Positions 1-5,832 of a stretch of 8,521 bases of DNA are shown piece by piece. Every line of letters begins with the position of its first letter. The first letter of the stretch is position 1. A model generated the notes under the pieces. That model saw nothing but the letters and a program-made list of their open reading frames with translations, made no database searches and had not been told where the DNA came from. Source of the stretch: Candidatus Bathyarchaeota archaeon (GTDB lineage: Archaea > Thermoproteota > Bathyarchaeia > Bathyarchaeales > Bathycorpusculaceae); assembly GCA_030627225.1 (NCBI GenBank), contig DAOUSM010000027.1, positions 1 through 8,521 on the forward strand, given 5' to 3'. A program made the position numbers and the translations under genes.

Positions 1-1
1 C

Positions 2-136
2 TACCTTTACGGTGTCTTCGTAACCCAGGGGCTAAGTGCCGCTGTTGCCATAACTGCATTGCTAATAATAACGGCAGTGGCAATATTTGTGATAATTAAG
101 CTGGTTACAGCTAAGCCTCTTAAACCCGTGTATTAA
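2..136 (+). CDS. ABC transporter permease, C-terminal fragment
   Basis: Only the last 44 codons lie in the window; the gene starts upstream. The frame is open from base 2 and stops at TAA 134-136. It encodes one strongly hydrophobic helix (about residues 12-35 of the fragment, rich in Ala, Ile, Leu and Val) followed by a short basic tail (KLVTAKPLKPVY), the normal ending of a cytoplasm-facing permease C terminus. The WtpC/ModC-like ATPase gene begins about 30 nt after the stop on the same strand, so this is most likely the membrane subunit (WtpB/ModB type) of the same tungstate/molybdate importer. The fragment has no family-specific motif such as the EAA loop, so the call rests on topology and on the neighbour. 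Any other membrane protein ending in a single helix remains possible. Confidence 0.6.
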   Translation, partial: YLYGVFVTQGLSAAVAITALLIITAVAIFVIIKLVTAKPLKPVY

Positions 137-147
137 GATAAACAGTA

Positions 148-154
148 AAGGTGA
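148..154 (+). promoter_or_regulatory. Ribosome binding site deciding the ABC ATPase start
   Basis: AAGGTGA matches the archaeal anti-Shine-Dalgarno (ATCACC). It lies 11 nt before GTG 166 and overlaps the more upstream candidate GTG 151, which has no such site before it. This favours initiation at 166. Confidence 0.45.
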
Positions 155-165
155 AAGTGGGAACT

Positions 166-1218
166 GTGAGCATCCGTGTGGAGAAGCTATCAAAAAAATG
201 GGAAAACTTTTCGATACACAATGTTAGTTTAGGGGTTGCAGACGGTGAATATTTCATTGTATTGGGACCTACTGGTGCTGGGAAAACACTGCTGCTTGAG
301 TTGATAGCCGGCTTCCATAAGCCTGACCTTGGAAAGATATGGATTAATAATGTGGATGTAACAGCTTTTCCACCTGAAAAAAGAGGGATAGGCTTCGTTC
401 CCCAAGAATACATGTTGTTTCCCCACATGACCGTCTCCGAGAACGTTGAGTTTGGACTTAAAATGCATAATGTCCCGCAAGCTCAACGCAAAAAAATGGT
501 TAAAGAAACACTAGAGTTTATGGGGCTTTCACACATACGCGGCAGACTTCCAATGACGCTGAGTGGGGGCGAACAGCAGAAAACCGCTTTGGCCAGAGCC
601 TTAGTTATAAAGCCTAAAATCCTCTTGCTGGATGAACCTTTAAGTGCCTTAGACATAAGCACACAGAAGAAAATGCAGAACGAGCTGAAAAGACTACATA
701 GAGAACTGAAGATAACAACGGTTCATGTTACACACAATCAAATCGAAGCCTTCATTCTCGCTGATCGTTTGGCAATTATGAAGGATGGAACAATAATTCA
801 AACTGGTTCACCTGAGCAGGTTTTCCGCAAGCCTAAAGATGACTTCGTAGCTAGGTTTGTTGGATTCGAGAATTTATTCGAAGGCAAAATCGTTGAAACC
901 CAAGAAGGTGTCGTTAAAATAGACATAGGCAGAGTTATGGTTGAAGCTGTGACTGAGAAGGTTGGAGGCTGCATGGTGGGTATCAGACCTGACGACATAA
1001 TCGTGTCTAGGCAGCCGTTCAAATCAAGTGTGCGAAATATGTTGAAAGGGAAATTTGTGGATTTCGTGGATATGGGTTCCCTTGTAAGTTTAATCGTCAA
1101 TGTAGAGGGTGCTTCCTTTGTTGCGTTAATTACGAAAAGGTCATTTCTAGAGATGAAACTTAAGAAAGGTTCCGAAGTCTATCTATTGTTTAAGGCTTCA
1201 GCAGTTCATGTAATCTGA
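166..1218 (+). CDS. wtpC: Tungstate/molybdate-type ABC transporter ATP-binding protein
   Basis: This is the ATPase subunit that drives oxyanion import at the cytoplasmic face of the membrane. Residue numbers count from the alternative GTG at 151; subtract 5 for GTG 166. The nucleotide-binding domain has all its motifs: Walker A GPTGAGKT (39-46), Q-loop VPQEY, signature LSGGEQQ (137-143), Walker B LLLDEP (D161, E162), D-loop SALD and H-loop His195. The GPTGAGKT/LLELIAGF and GIGFVPQ wording is typical of archaeal WtpC/ModC. A TOBE/Mop-like C-terminal domain (about 270-355) contains SVRNMLKGK, resembling the oxyanion-binding SARN-LKG motif. The usual Arg after the signature is Lys, a mild change. 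It forms an operon with the permease fragment upstream. I prefer GTG 166 for its ribosome site and because the product then begins MSIRVEKLSKKW, as ABC ATPases usually do. Substrate is inferred; sulfate or iron importers are related alternatives. Confidence 0.85.
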   Translation: MSIRVEKLSKKWENFSIHNVSLGVADGEYFIVLGPTGAGKTLLLELIAGFHKPDLGKIWINNVDVTAFPPEKRGIGFVPQEYMLFPHMTVSENVEFGLKMHNVPQAQRKKMVKETLEFMGLSHIRGRLPMTLSGGEQQKTALARALVIKPKILLLDEPLSALDISTQKKMQNELKRLHRELKITTVHVTHNQIEAFILADRLAIMKDGTIIQTGSPEQVFRKPKDDFVARFVGFENLFEGKIVETQEGVVKIDIGRVMVEAVTEKVGGCMVGIRPDDIIVSRQPFKSSVRNMLKGKFVDFVDMGSLVSLIVNVEGASFVALITKRSFLEMKLKKGSEVYLLFKASAVHVI

Positions 1219-1421
1219 TTCTTCAACTCATACAGAATTACTAGAGCTTCGCCTAAAGGTATCTTCAGCCTTGCAGCTAATTCCGCTGGCGTTATGTCTG
1301 GTTTTTCATGAAGAACAACTTCTCTTATGTAAGCCTTATGATGTGAATACATCACTAGGGTGTGAACTGTCTCGATGAGTATGGGCCAGAGCTTTTCTTT
1401 TGTGTATTCTTCAAGGCTCAT
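1206..1421 (-). CDS. Small winged-helix/HTH-like protein, function unknown
   Basis: This 71-residue protein is one I cannot name. The N-terminal half (1-40) is helical and contains a YSHHKAYIREVV stretch. The C-terminal part (about 43-68, DITPAELAARLKIPLGEALVILYELKN) has the spacing of a helix-turn-helix: Pro-Ala-Glu-Leu-Ala, a turn at Lys-Ile-Pro-Leu, then a recognition-like helix. It is cytoplasmic, with no membrane segment. ATG 1419-1421 is the only good start; in-frame TGA codons lie just upstream and no strong ribosome site is visible. A TATA-like AATATATT at 1432-1439 is closer to the ATG than the usual 26 bp. Its last 13 nt overlap the 3' end of the ABC ATPase gene in convergent orientation. 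A regulator or a small structural DNA-binding protein are both possible. Codon use and sensible amino-acid composition make it a real gene in my view. Confidence 0.7.
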   Translation of the reverse strand: MSLEEYTKEKLWPILIETVHTLVMYSHHKAYIREVVLHEKPDITPAELAARLKIPLGEALVILYELKNQIT

Positions 1422-1650
1422 ATGTCATCAAAATATATTGTGTTGGAGGTTGGTTATTCAATTTACCGTAAAGTAACCTCACATGTCCTTCGAAAAACCT
1501 TTCAATTGCTGTTTTATTCTTGCTGTTTCTCGCCTGACTTCTTGCATAGCTTGTTCAAACTTCGAAAAATACCAAGAAAAATGGTGAATTATTACAGTGA
1601 AAATGGAAAATAAGGGTGCAGAAAGCTGAAACCCAAAAATAAAATTTCGT

Positions 1651-1687
1651 GGAAAACTTTATTTTTAACAAATTAAACTTTTATCCA
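1651..1687 (+). promoter_or_regulatory. Candidate cdc48 promoter (BRE/TATA)
   Basis: The purine-rich GTGGAAAAC just before CTTTATTTTT (1657-1666) reads as a BRE plus TATA box. It would place transcription start near 1688-1690, giving a leader of about 34 nt. A second TATA-like element, ACTTTTATCC at 1677-1686, would start just before the ribosome site. The sequence alone does not decide between them. Confidence 0.4.
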
Positions 1688-1708
1688 GTCATCTTGTGAG
1701 TTTTGGTT

Positions 1709-1714
1709 GGAGGT
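1709..1714 (+). promoter_or_regulatory. Strong ribosome binding site of cdc48
   Basis: GGAGGT lies 7 nt before ATG 1722, ideal spacing. It lies downstream of the TTG at 1707 that would give a product five residues longer, so ATG 1722 is the better start. Confidence 0.7.
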
Positions 1715-1721
1715 TTGCGTG

Positions 1722-3917
1722 ATGGCGAGTTCACAATCTGTTACTCTACGTGTGGCTGAGGCTCACGGTAGAGATGTAGGTCGAGGCATAGCTAGAATAG
1801 ATCCAAAAATAACAGAGGAGCTGGGCTTAACTGCTGGAGACATTGTAGAGATTTCTGGTAAACGCAAAACCGTAGCTATTTGTTGGCCAGGATACGCGGA
1901 GGACTATGGAAAGGAAATAATTCGCATAGACGGTTATACAAGAAATAACGCTGGCGTAAGCATAGATGAGAAAGTTAATGTAAAAAAGGTTGAGGCAAAA
2001 AATGCTCAAAAAATTACTTTGGCTCCAACAGAGTCTTTGCGCATTACTGGAGCCGAAGAATACCTCGCCCAACTTTTAGAGGGCAGAGTCGTCACCCGCG
2101 GAGACTACATTCCAATAGGGATAATGGGCAGAAAGGTCGACTTGATGGTTACAAGCGTTCAGCCTCCAGCCCCAGCAGTAATAATTACGTTGGACACGAA
2201 GATCGTTTTAACTGAGAAACCAGCAGCGGTTGTACGAGAAGTCCCGCGAATAACTTACGAGGATATAGGCGGGCTTGGGGAAGTAATAAGGAAGATTAGG
2301 GAAATGGTGGAACTTCCATTAAAATACCCGGAACTATTTGAAAGGCTTGGAGTTGAGGCACCTAAGGGCGTATTGTTATATGGTCCCCCAGGCACAGGCA
2401 AAACATTACTTGCGAAGGCAGTTGCAAACGAAACAAACGCCGCCTTCTATAGCATAAGCGGTCCAGAAATAATGAGCAAATATTATGGAGAAAGCGAAGA
2501 ACGCCTAAGAGAAATCTTCAAACAAGCAGAGGAAAACGCTCCCAGCATAGTTTTCATAGACGAATTAGACGCTATTGCACCTAAACGTGAAGAGGTTACT
2601 GGTGAAGTCGAAAAAAGAGTGGTTTCGCAACTGCTGGCCCTAATGGACGGACTGAAACCGCGTGGAAGAGTAGTAGTTATAGGTGCAACAAACAGGCCGA
2701 ACGCTTTGGACCCAGCTATTAGAAGAGGGGGTCGTTTCGATCGTGAAATAGAGATTGGTGTCCCAAACAAGCAGGGAAGACTTGAGATTCTGCAGATTCA
2801 CACTCGCGGAATGCCTTTAGCTGAAGACATTGAGTTAGAAAAAATTGCAAGCATCACACATGGCTTCGTTGGAGCAGATCTTGAAGCTTTATGCAAGGAG
2901 GCCGCCATGCGAGCATTACGCAGAATCCTCCCAGAAATAGACTTTGAAAAGGACACTATTCCAGCTGAAATTTTAAACAAAATTACGGTCACAATGAACG
3001 ACTTCATGGAAGCTCTCAAAGACGTTGAACCTTCAGCCATGCGAGAGGTGCTTGTAGAAGTCCCAACTGTCAAGTGGGAAGATATTGGCGGATTAAAGGA
3101 TGTTAAGCTTGAACTTCAAGAGGCTGTGGAGTGGCCGCTCAAATATCCAGAAATTTTCGAGCACATGGACGCTAAACCTCCAAAGGGAATACTTTTGTAT
3201 GGACCTCCAGGAACCGGCAAAACCTTGCTTGCTAAAGCAGTTGCAAACGAGAGCGAAGCCAACTTCATAAGTGTTAAGGGCCCCGAACTCCTCTCAAAGT
3301 GGGTTGGGGAATCTGAAAAGGCTGTGAGGGAGATTTTCAGAAAAGCGAAACAAGCAGCGCCAAGCATAGTGTTCTTTGACGAGATTGACGCCATTGCACC
3401 CGTGAGAGGCGGAGGCTACGGCGACTCGCATGTTACGGAACGCGTGATAAGCCAGCTTCTAACAGAATTGGACGGTCTCGAAGAGTTGAGGGGAGTAGTT
3501 GTCATAGCTGCCACAAATCGACCTGACATAGTTGATACGGCACTTCTAAGACCTGGAAGATTTGATAAACTTTTGTATAGTCCATTGCCAGACTTGGAAG
3601 CTAGAAAGGAGATTTTGAAGATTCATATAAGGAAGAAGCCTTTAGCTGACGATGTTGACCTCGAAGAACTTGCCAGAAGAACTGAAAACTACACTGGCGC
3701 AGACTTGGCTGCAGTATGCAACACGGCTGTCATGCTTGCTATAAGAGAACATATTATGAACAGCAAAAATCCAGAAGAAGCCAAGAAAGACATTAAAGGC
3801 TTAAAGGTTTACAAAAAGCATTTTGAAGAAGCATTAAAGCGCGTTAAGCCCATTTCTCAACGCGAACTTGAAATGTACAAGCAGATTTCAGAGGGGTTCG
3901 TGGAAAAAGCGAGGTGA
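1722..3917 (+). CDS. cdc48: Cdc48/VAT family double-ring AAA+ ATPase
   Basis: The 731-residue product is an archaeal p97/VAT homologue. It is a cytoplasmic hexamer that unfolds proteins by threading them through its pore, often ahead of the proteasome. Domains in order are the double-psi-barrel N domain (about 1-90), the second N subdomain (about 90-170), D1 (about 190-440) and D2 (about 460-705). D1 has Walker A GPPGTGKT (221-228), Walker B with Asp280/Glu281, pore loop KYYGE and arginine fingers R335/R338. D2 has GPPGTGKT (494-501), Asp553/Glu554, pore loop KWVGE and R610/R613. All catalytic residues are therefore present in both rings. Length matches the family. The D1 finger loop reads RRGGR, where archaeal homologues usually have RRPGR. 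The C terminus ends SEGFVEKAR, with no HbYX proteasome-docking tail. The gene has its own promoter and a GGAGGT site before ATG 1722, and it converges on the antiporter gene. Confidence 0.96.
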   Translation: MASSQSVTLRVAEAHGRDVGRGIARIDPKITEELGLTAGDIVEISGKRKTVAICWPGYAEDYGKEIIRIDGYTRNNAGVSIDEKVNVKKVEAKNAQKITLAPTESLRITGAEEYLAQLLEGRVVTRGDYIPIGIMGRKVDLMVTSVQPPAPAVIITLDTKIVLTEKPAAVVREVPRITYEDIGGLGEVIRKIREMVELPLKYPELFERLGVEAPKGVLLYGPPGTGKTLLAKAVANETNAAFYSISGPEIMSKYYGESEERLREIFKQAEENAPSIVFIDELDAIAPKREEVTGEVEKRVVSQLLALMDGLKPRGRVVVIGATNRPNALDPAIRRGGRFDREIEIGVPNKQGRLEILQIHTRGMPLAEDIELEKIASITHGFVGADLEALCKEAAMRALRRILPEIDFEKDTIPAEILNKITVTMNDFMEALKDVEPSAMREVLVEVPTVKWEDIGGLKDVKLELQEAVEWPLKYPEIFEHMDAKPPKGILLYGPPGTGKTLLAKAVANESEANFISVKGPELLSKWVGESEKAVREIFRKAKQAAPSIVFFDEIDAIAPVRGGGYGDSHVTERVISQLLTELDGLEELRGVVVIAATNRPDIVDTALLRPGRFDKLLYSPLPDLEARKEILKIHIRKKPLADDVDLEELARRTENYTGADLAAVCNTAVMLAIREHIMNSKNPEEAKKDIKGLKVYKKHFEEALKRVKPISQRELEMYKQISEGFVEKAR

Positions 3918-4085
3918 AACTGGCACACATCCACAAAATTATCAAGGCAGTGATATAGGTTTCTAGACTGTTGGAAGTGATCAAGCGAAACGGTGAGATA
4001 GGAATCGGGTGGCTTCCCAATCTTTTAAGGGTATGGCGTCTCGTCCATAATCAAACCTTTAACTCTATCTATGGCAAGGAACCGG

Positions 4086-5093
4086 TTATAGACCACCGAA
4101 CATTTTTACCAAGAACAAGGCATAGATGAAAAGTAGCACTGCGCCCTCTTTCCATCGCATTCTTTCGATTGAAAGGAAGTACCATAGAGAAAGGTTTGCG
4201 ACCACGGAAAATGTTATCAGATCCATGAAAAGGACCATGTTGACCTTTGAAATGGGGGAGGTGACTAAGGCAGCTCCCAAGATTAACGTCACGTTTATGA
4301 AGCAGCTTCCGACGATCTCTCCAAAGGCAAGTTCGGGATGCCCTTGTGAAACCGCTTTGAGGCTTGTAACCAATTCAGGCAGGCTTGTGCCAAAGGCCAC
4401 TAATATGCCACCTACGAAAATCGGCGGCACTCCTACTTGTGTAGCTATAGAGGATGCTGAGTCTACCATAAAATAGGAGCTTGCGATAACTCCCCCTATA
4501 CCCAAGAGCGTCAGCAAAGTATACCGCCACAGTTTTTGCCTTTGCTCACCAAGGGAGCCCTCTTCGCCTCCCACTTTCTCTTTGTACATTTGATACATGT
4601 AAAAAATGAACATGAGTATGAGGATGAAGCCTACGAATTGGCTTGCGTACTGAATGTATGTGAGGGAAAGAGGAATGATCGATGAAACGAAAAGGGCAAA
4701 GTATAGGCTGCCAGATTCCTCTCTTATTATAAACGGAAAAAGCTCCTTAGTCTTCTTGTTCTTTATCTGTGTTAAAAGGAGAGTTGAGCCAAGGATAAGG
4801 CAGACATTTACAACGTTTGAGCCCAAAACGTTTCCTAAGGCTACTCCGATGTACTCTTCACCAAAAAGAGCCGCGATGATCACCGTGCACAACTCTGGCA
4901 GGGAGGTGGAGATGCCTATTAAGATGAAGCCGATGGTTGTTTTACCGAATCCTGTGATGTCCGCAACCCTTACGGCGTTGGTAATCACCATATGGCTGGC
5001 TTTATCCAAAATAAGGAATGAAGCTATTAGAATCAGTACGTTGACCGTCAGATTCTCAAACAAGGTAGTAGTAACCCCCTTCACGCAATCCAT
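4086..5093 (-). CDS. Cation/Ca2+ antiporter, CaCA (YrbG/NCX_Mj-like) family
   Basis: This 335-residue membrane protein has about ten hydrophobic segments in two inverted halves joined by a charged cytoplasmic loop (about 170-190, KEKVGGEEGSLGEQRQK). The two alpha repeats define the family: alpha-1 has GISTSLPEL (60-68, Glu67) and GNVLGSNVVN (87-96), and alpha-2 has FGTSLPEL (234-241, Glu240) and GEIVGSCFIN (258-267). The two acidic residues that coordinate Ca2+ and Na+ in NCX_Mj are both kept. In alpha-2 the usual GNVxGSN reads GEIVGSC, and the position of NCX_Mj Asp240 is Asn267. The protein probably exchanges Na+ or H+ for Ca2+ to keep cytoplasmic Ca2+ low; ion choice is inferred. It is monocistronic. 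ATG 5091-5093 has no clear ribosome site, but a TATA-like element lies about 36 bp upstream, overlapping a palindrome. Confidence 0.9.
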   Translation of the reverse strand: MDCVKGVTTTLFENLTVNVLILIASFLILDKASHMVITNAVRVADITGFGKTTIGFILIGISTSLPELCTVIIAALFGEEYIGVALGNVLGSNVVNVCLILGSTLLLTQIKNKKTKELFPFIIREESGSLYFALFVSSIIPLSLTYIQYASQFVGFILILMFIFYMYQMYKEKVGGEEGSLGEQRQKLWRYTLLTLLGIGGVIASSYFMVDSASSIATQVGVPPIFVGGILVAFGTSLPELVTSLKAVSQGHPELAFGEIVGSCFINVTLILGAALVTSPISKVNMVLFMDLITFSVVANLSLWYFLSIERMRWKEGAVLLFIYALFLVKMFGGL

Positions 5094-5127
5094 TAAGAGT
5101 TGGAATCTTTCACGTAAAAACTTTCTT

Positions 5128-5144
5128 ATATGAAAATTTCATAT
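5128..5144. promoter_or_regulatory. Operator-like palindrome at the antiporter promoter
   Basis: ATATGAAAATTTCATAT is a perfect inverted repeat with 8-nt arms around one central base. Read on the minus strand, its downstream edge merges into TCATATAAG, a TATA-like element about 36 bp before the antiporter ATG. A dimeric regulator bound here would cover the BRE/TATA region. The transcription factor is unknown. Confidence 0.5.
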
Positions 5145-5181
5145 TTTTAAAAAATCATGAGTGCGTTCCGGTTTTTAGAAA

Positions 5182-5204
5182 GCATCTAAATACTTTTTGG
5201 ATGC
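5182..5204. repeat. Hairpin in the antiporter upstream gap
   Basis: GCATCTAAA (5182-5190) pairs with TTTGGATGC (5196-5204) around a 5-nt loop: a 9-pair stem with one G-U pair on the plus strand. The right arm could instead pair with CATCC at 5221-5225. Confidence 0.45.
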
Positions 5205-5433
5205 AAATTTTTCAAGTTTACATCCGAGTTTAATTAACGGATCCGACGTTCTTTCACAAGAAATAGGTGACATATGAATGTTAGGGTGAGGGACAAAGAG
5301 ATCGAGAAACTCAACCGTGGAATAGATCATCACTATTCATCTGGAGTATAAGTGAACATTGATTCAGAAGGGAAAACTGGATGTCGAAGATTAATGTGCT
5401 GAAGGATTTAGACATCATAGTGCATGACATAAC

Positions 5434-5724
5434 TCATTTTGGAGGTTCAATAACATCTTTCAGCTCTTCAACTGTTTTGTTAAGGGTGATTACGTCTCCT
5501 ACATCCTTTACCGCGTCTACTGAAAGCAGAATTCCTACACTTCCCAGAAAGGGTTTCTTATATCCCATAGTTTTGATCATCTCATCCGTCAACGCTATTC
5601 GCAGGTGGGTCACCTTCCATTCTGAACAGTCTATCTCAATACTTGAAATAGTCCCTAGCATTTTCGCTCCTTTTGCAATAACCATTTTCCCTTCCAATTC
5701 AGATGGACGGATACCTACCACCAT
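5434..5724 (-). CDS. PRC-barrel domain protein
   Basis: This 96-residue stand-alone PRC-barrel protein is a small all-beta fold best known from photosynthetic reaction centre subunit H and the RNA-maturation factor RimM. Archaea carry many single-domain versions, some tied to cell division (CdpB) and most uncharacterised. Features seen are a strand pair at SELEGKMVIAKGAKMLGTISSIEID (about 8-32), WKVTHLRIAL (36-45), and the closing strand LGSVGILLSVDAVKDVGDVITL (60-81), with a helical tail VEELKDVI. It has no membrane segment or catalytic motif. It starts at ATG 5722-5724 with no ribosome site. A TATA box centred 26 bp upstream fits leaderless transcription. It is divergent from hsp20. A protein-interaction or scaffold role is likely but not shown. 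Confidence 0.85.
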   Translation of the reverse strand: MVVGIRPSELEGKMVIAKGAKMLGTISSIEIDCSEWKVTHLRIALTDEMIKTMGYKKPFLGSVGILLSVDAVKDVGDVITLNKTVEELKDVIEPPK

Positions 5725-5743
5725 TTACACGGTGATTAACCCC

Positions 5744-5757
5744 AAAATTTAAATTTT
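5744..5757 (-). promoter_or_regulatory. TATA box of the PRC-barrel gene (leaderless promoter)
   Basis: AAAATTTAAATTTT is a perfect 14-bp palindrome whose centre lies 26 bp upstream of the PRC-barrel ATG. That is the standard archaeal TATA-to-start distance, so the transcript should begin at or near the start codon. This agrees with the absence of a ribosome site. Confidence 0.6.
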
Positions 5758-5801
5758 TTCAACACCTGTATTTCATCATACGATTGAAACACGTGATAAA
5801 C

Positions 5802-5811
5802 TTAATATTTA
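5802..5811 (+). promoter_or_regulatory. TATA box of hsp20
   Basis: TTAATATTTA is centred about 26 bp before GTG 5833, with an A-rich BRE-like GATAAAC directly upstream. Start of transcription would fall at or very near the GTG. The remaining 5758-5801 holds an imperfect repeat (TTTCA at 5771-5775, TGAAA at 5785-5789) that could bind a heat-shock regulator. Confidence 0.5.
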
Positions 5812-5832
5812 ACATAATTCAAACAATAACTG

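Larger units (their letters stand above)
1422..1721. other. Intergenic region before cdc48
   Basis: This 300-nt stretch lies between the divergently transcribed winged-helix gene and cdc48. The right end holds the cdc48 promoter and ribosome site. The middle (1479-1547, minus strand) contains a 22-codon open frame with a charged, helical product (MQEVRRETARIKQQLKGFSK...), described under findings. I see no RNA gene or mobile element. Confidence 0.5.
5094..5433. other. 340-nt gene-free gap rich in inverted repeats
   Basis: This gap lies between the antiporter start and the PRC-barrel stop. It holds the antiporter promoter with a 17-nt palindrome (5128-5144). Next come a hairpin at 5182-5204, the repeats ATCCG/CGGAT at 5222-5226 and 5238-5242, and a 25-codon open frame on the plus strand (5274-5351) preceded by AGGTGA. 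A further hairpin, GAATAG/CTATTC, lies at 5320-5338. No recognisable RNA family, tRNA or protein domain is present. Confidence 0.55.

Noticed and set aside
1362..1613. 83-codon plus-strand open frame across the winged-helix gene start and the following gap
   Set aside because: Antisense to the better-supported 71-residue gene; product is Phe/Cys-rich with no domain and no ribosome site.
3977..4129. 50-codon GTG-started plus-strand frame between cdc48 and the antiporter
   Set aside because: No ribosome site, no recognisable domain, and it runs antisense into the antiporter 3' end; likely chance.
4654..5133. 159-codon plus-strand open frame
   Set aside because: Exact antisense shadow of the antiporter gene, whose alpha-repeat motifs prove the minus strand is coding.
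5300..5340. C/D-box RNA candidate on the minus strand (GTGATGA near 5327-5333)
   Set aside because: The C-box match lies in a hairpin loop, and no D box (CTGA) is found at a usual distance downstream.
5381..5752. 123-codon plus-strand open frame
   Set aside because: Antisense to the PRC-barrel gene; Ser/Thr/Ile-rich product without a domain.
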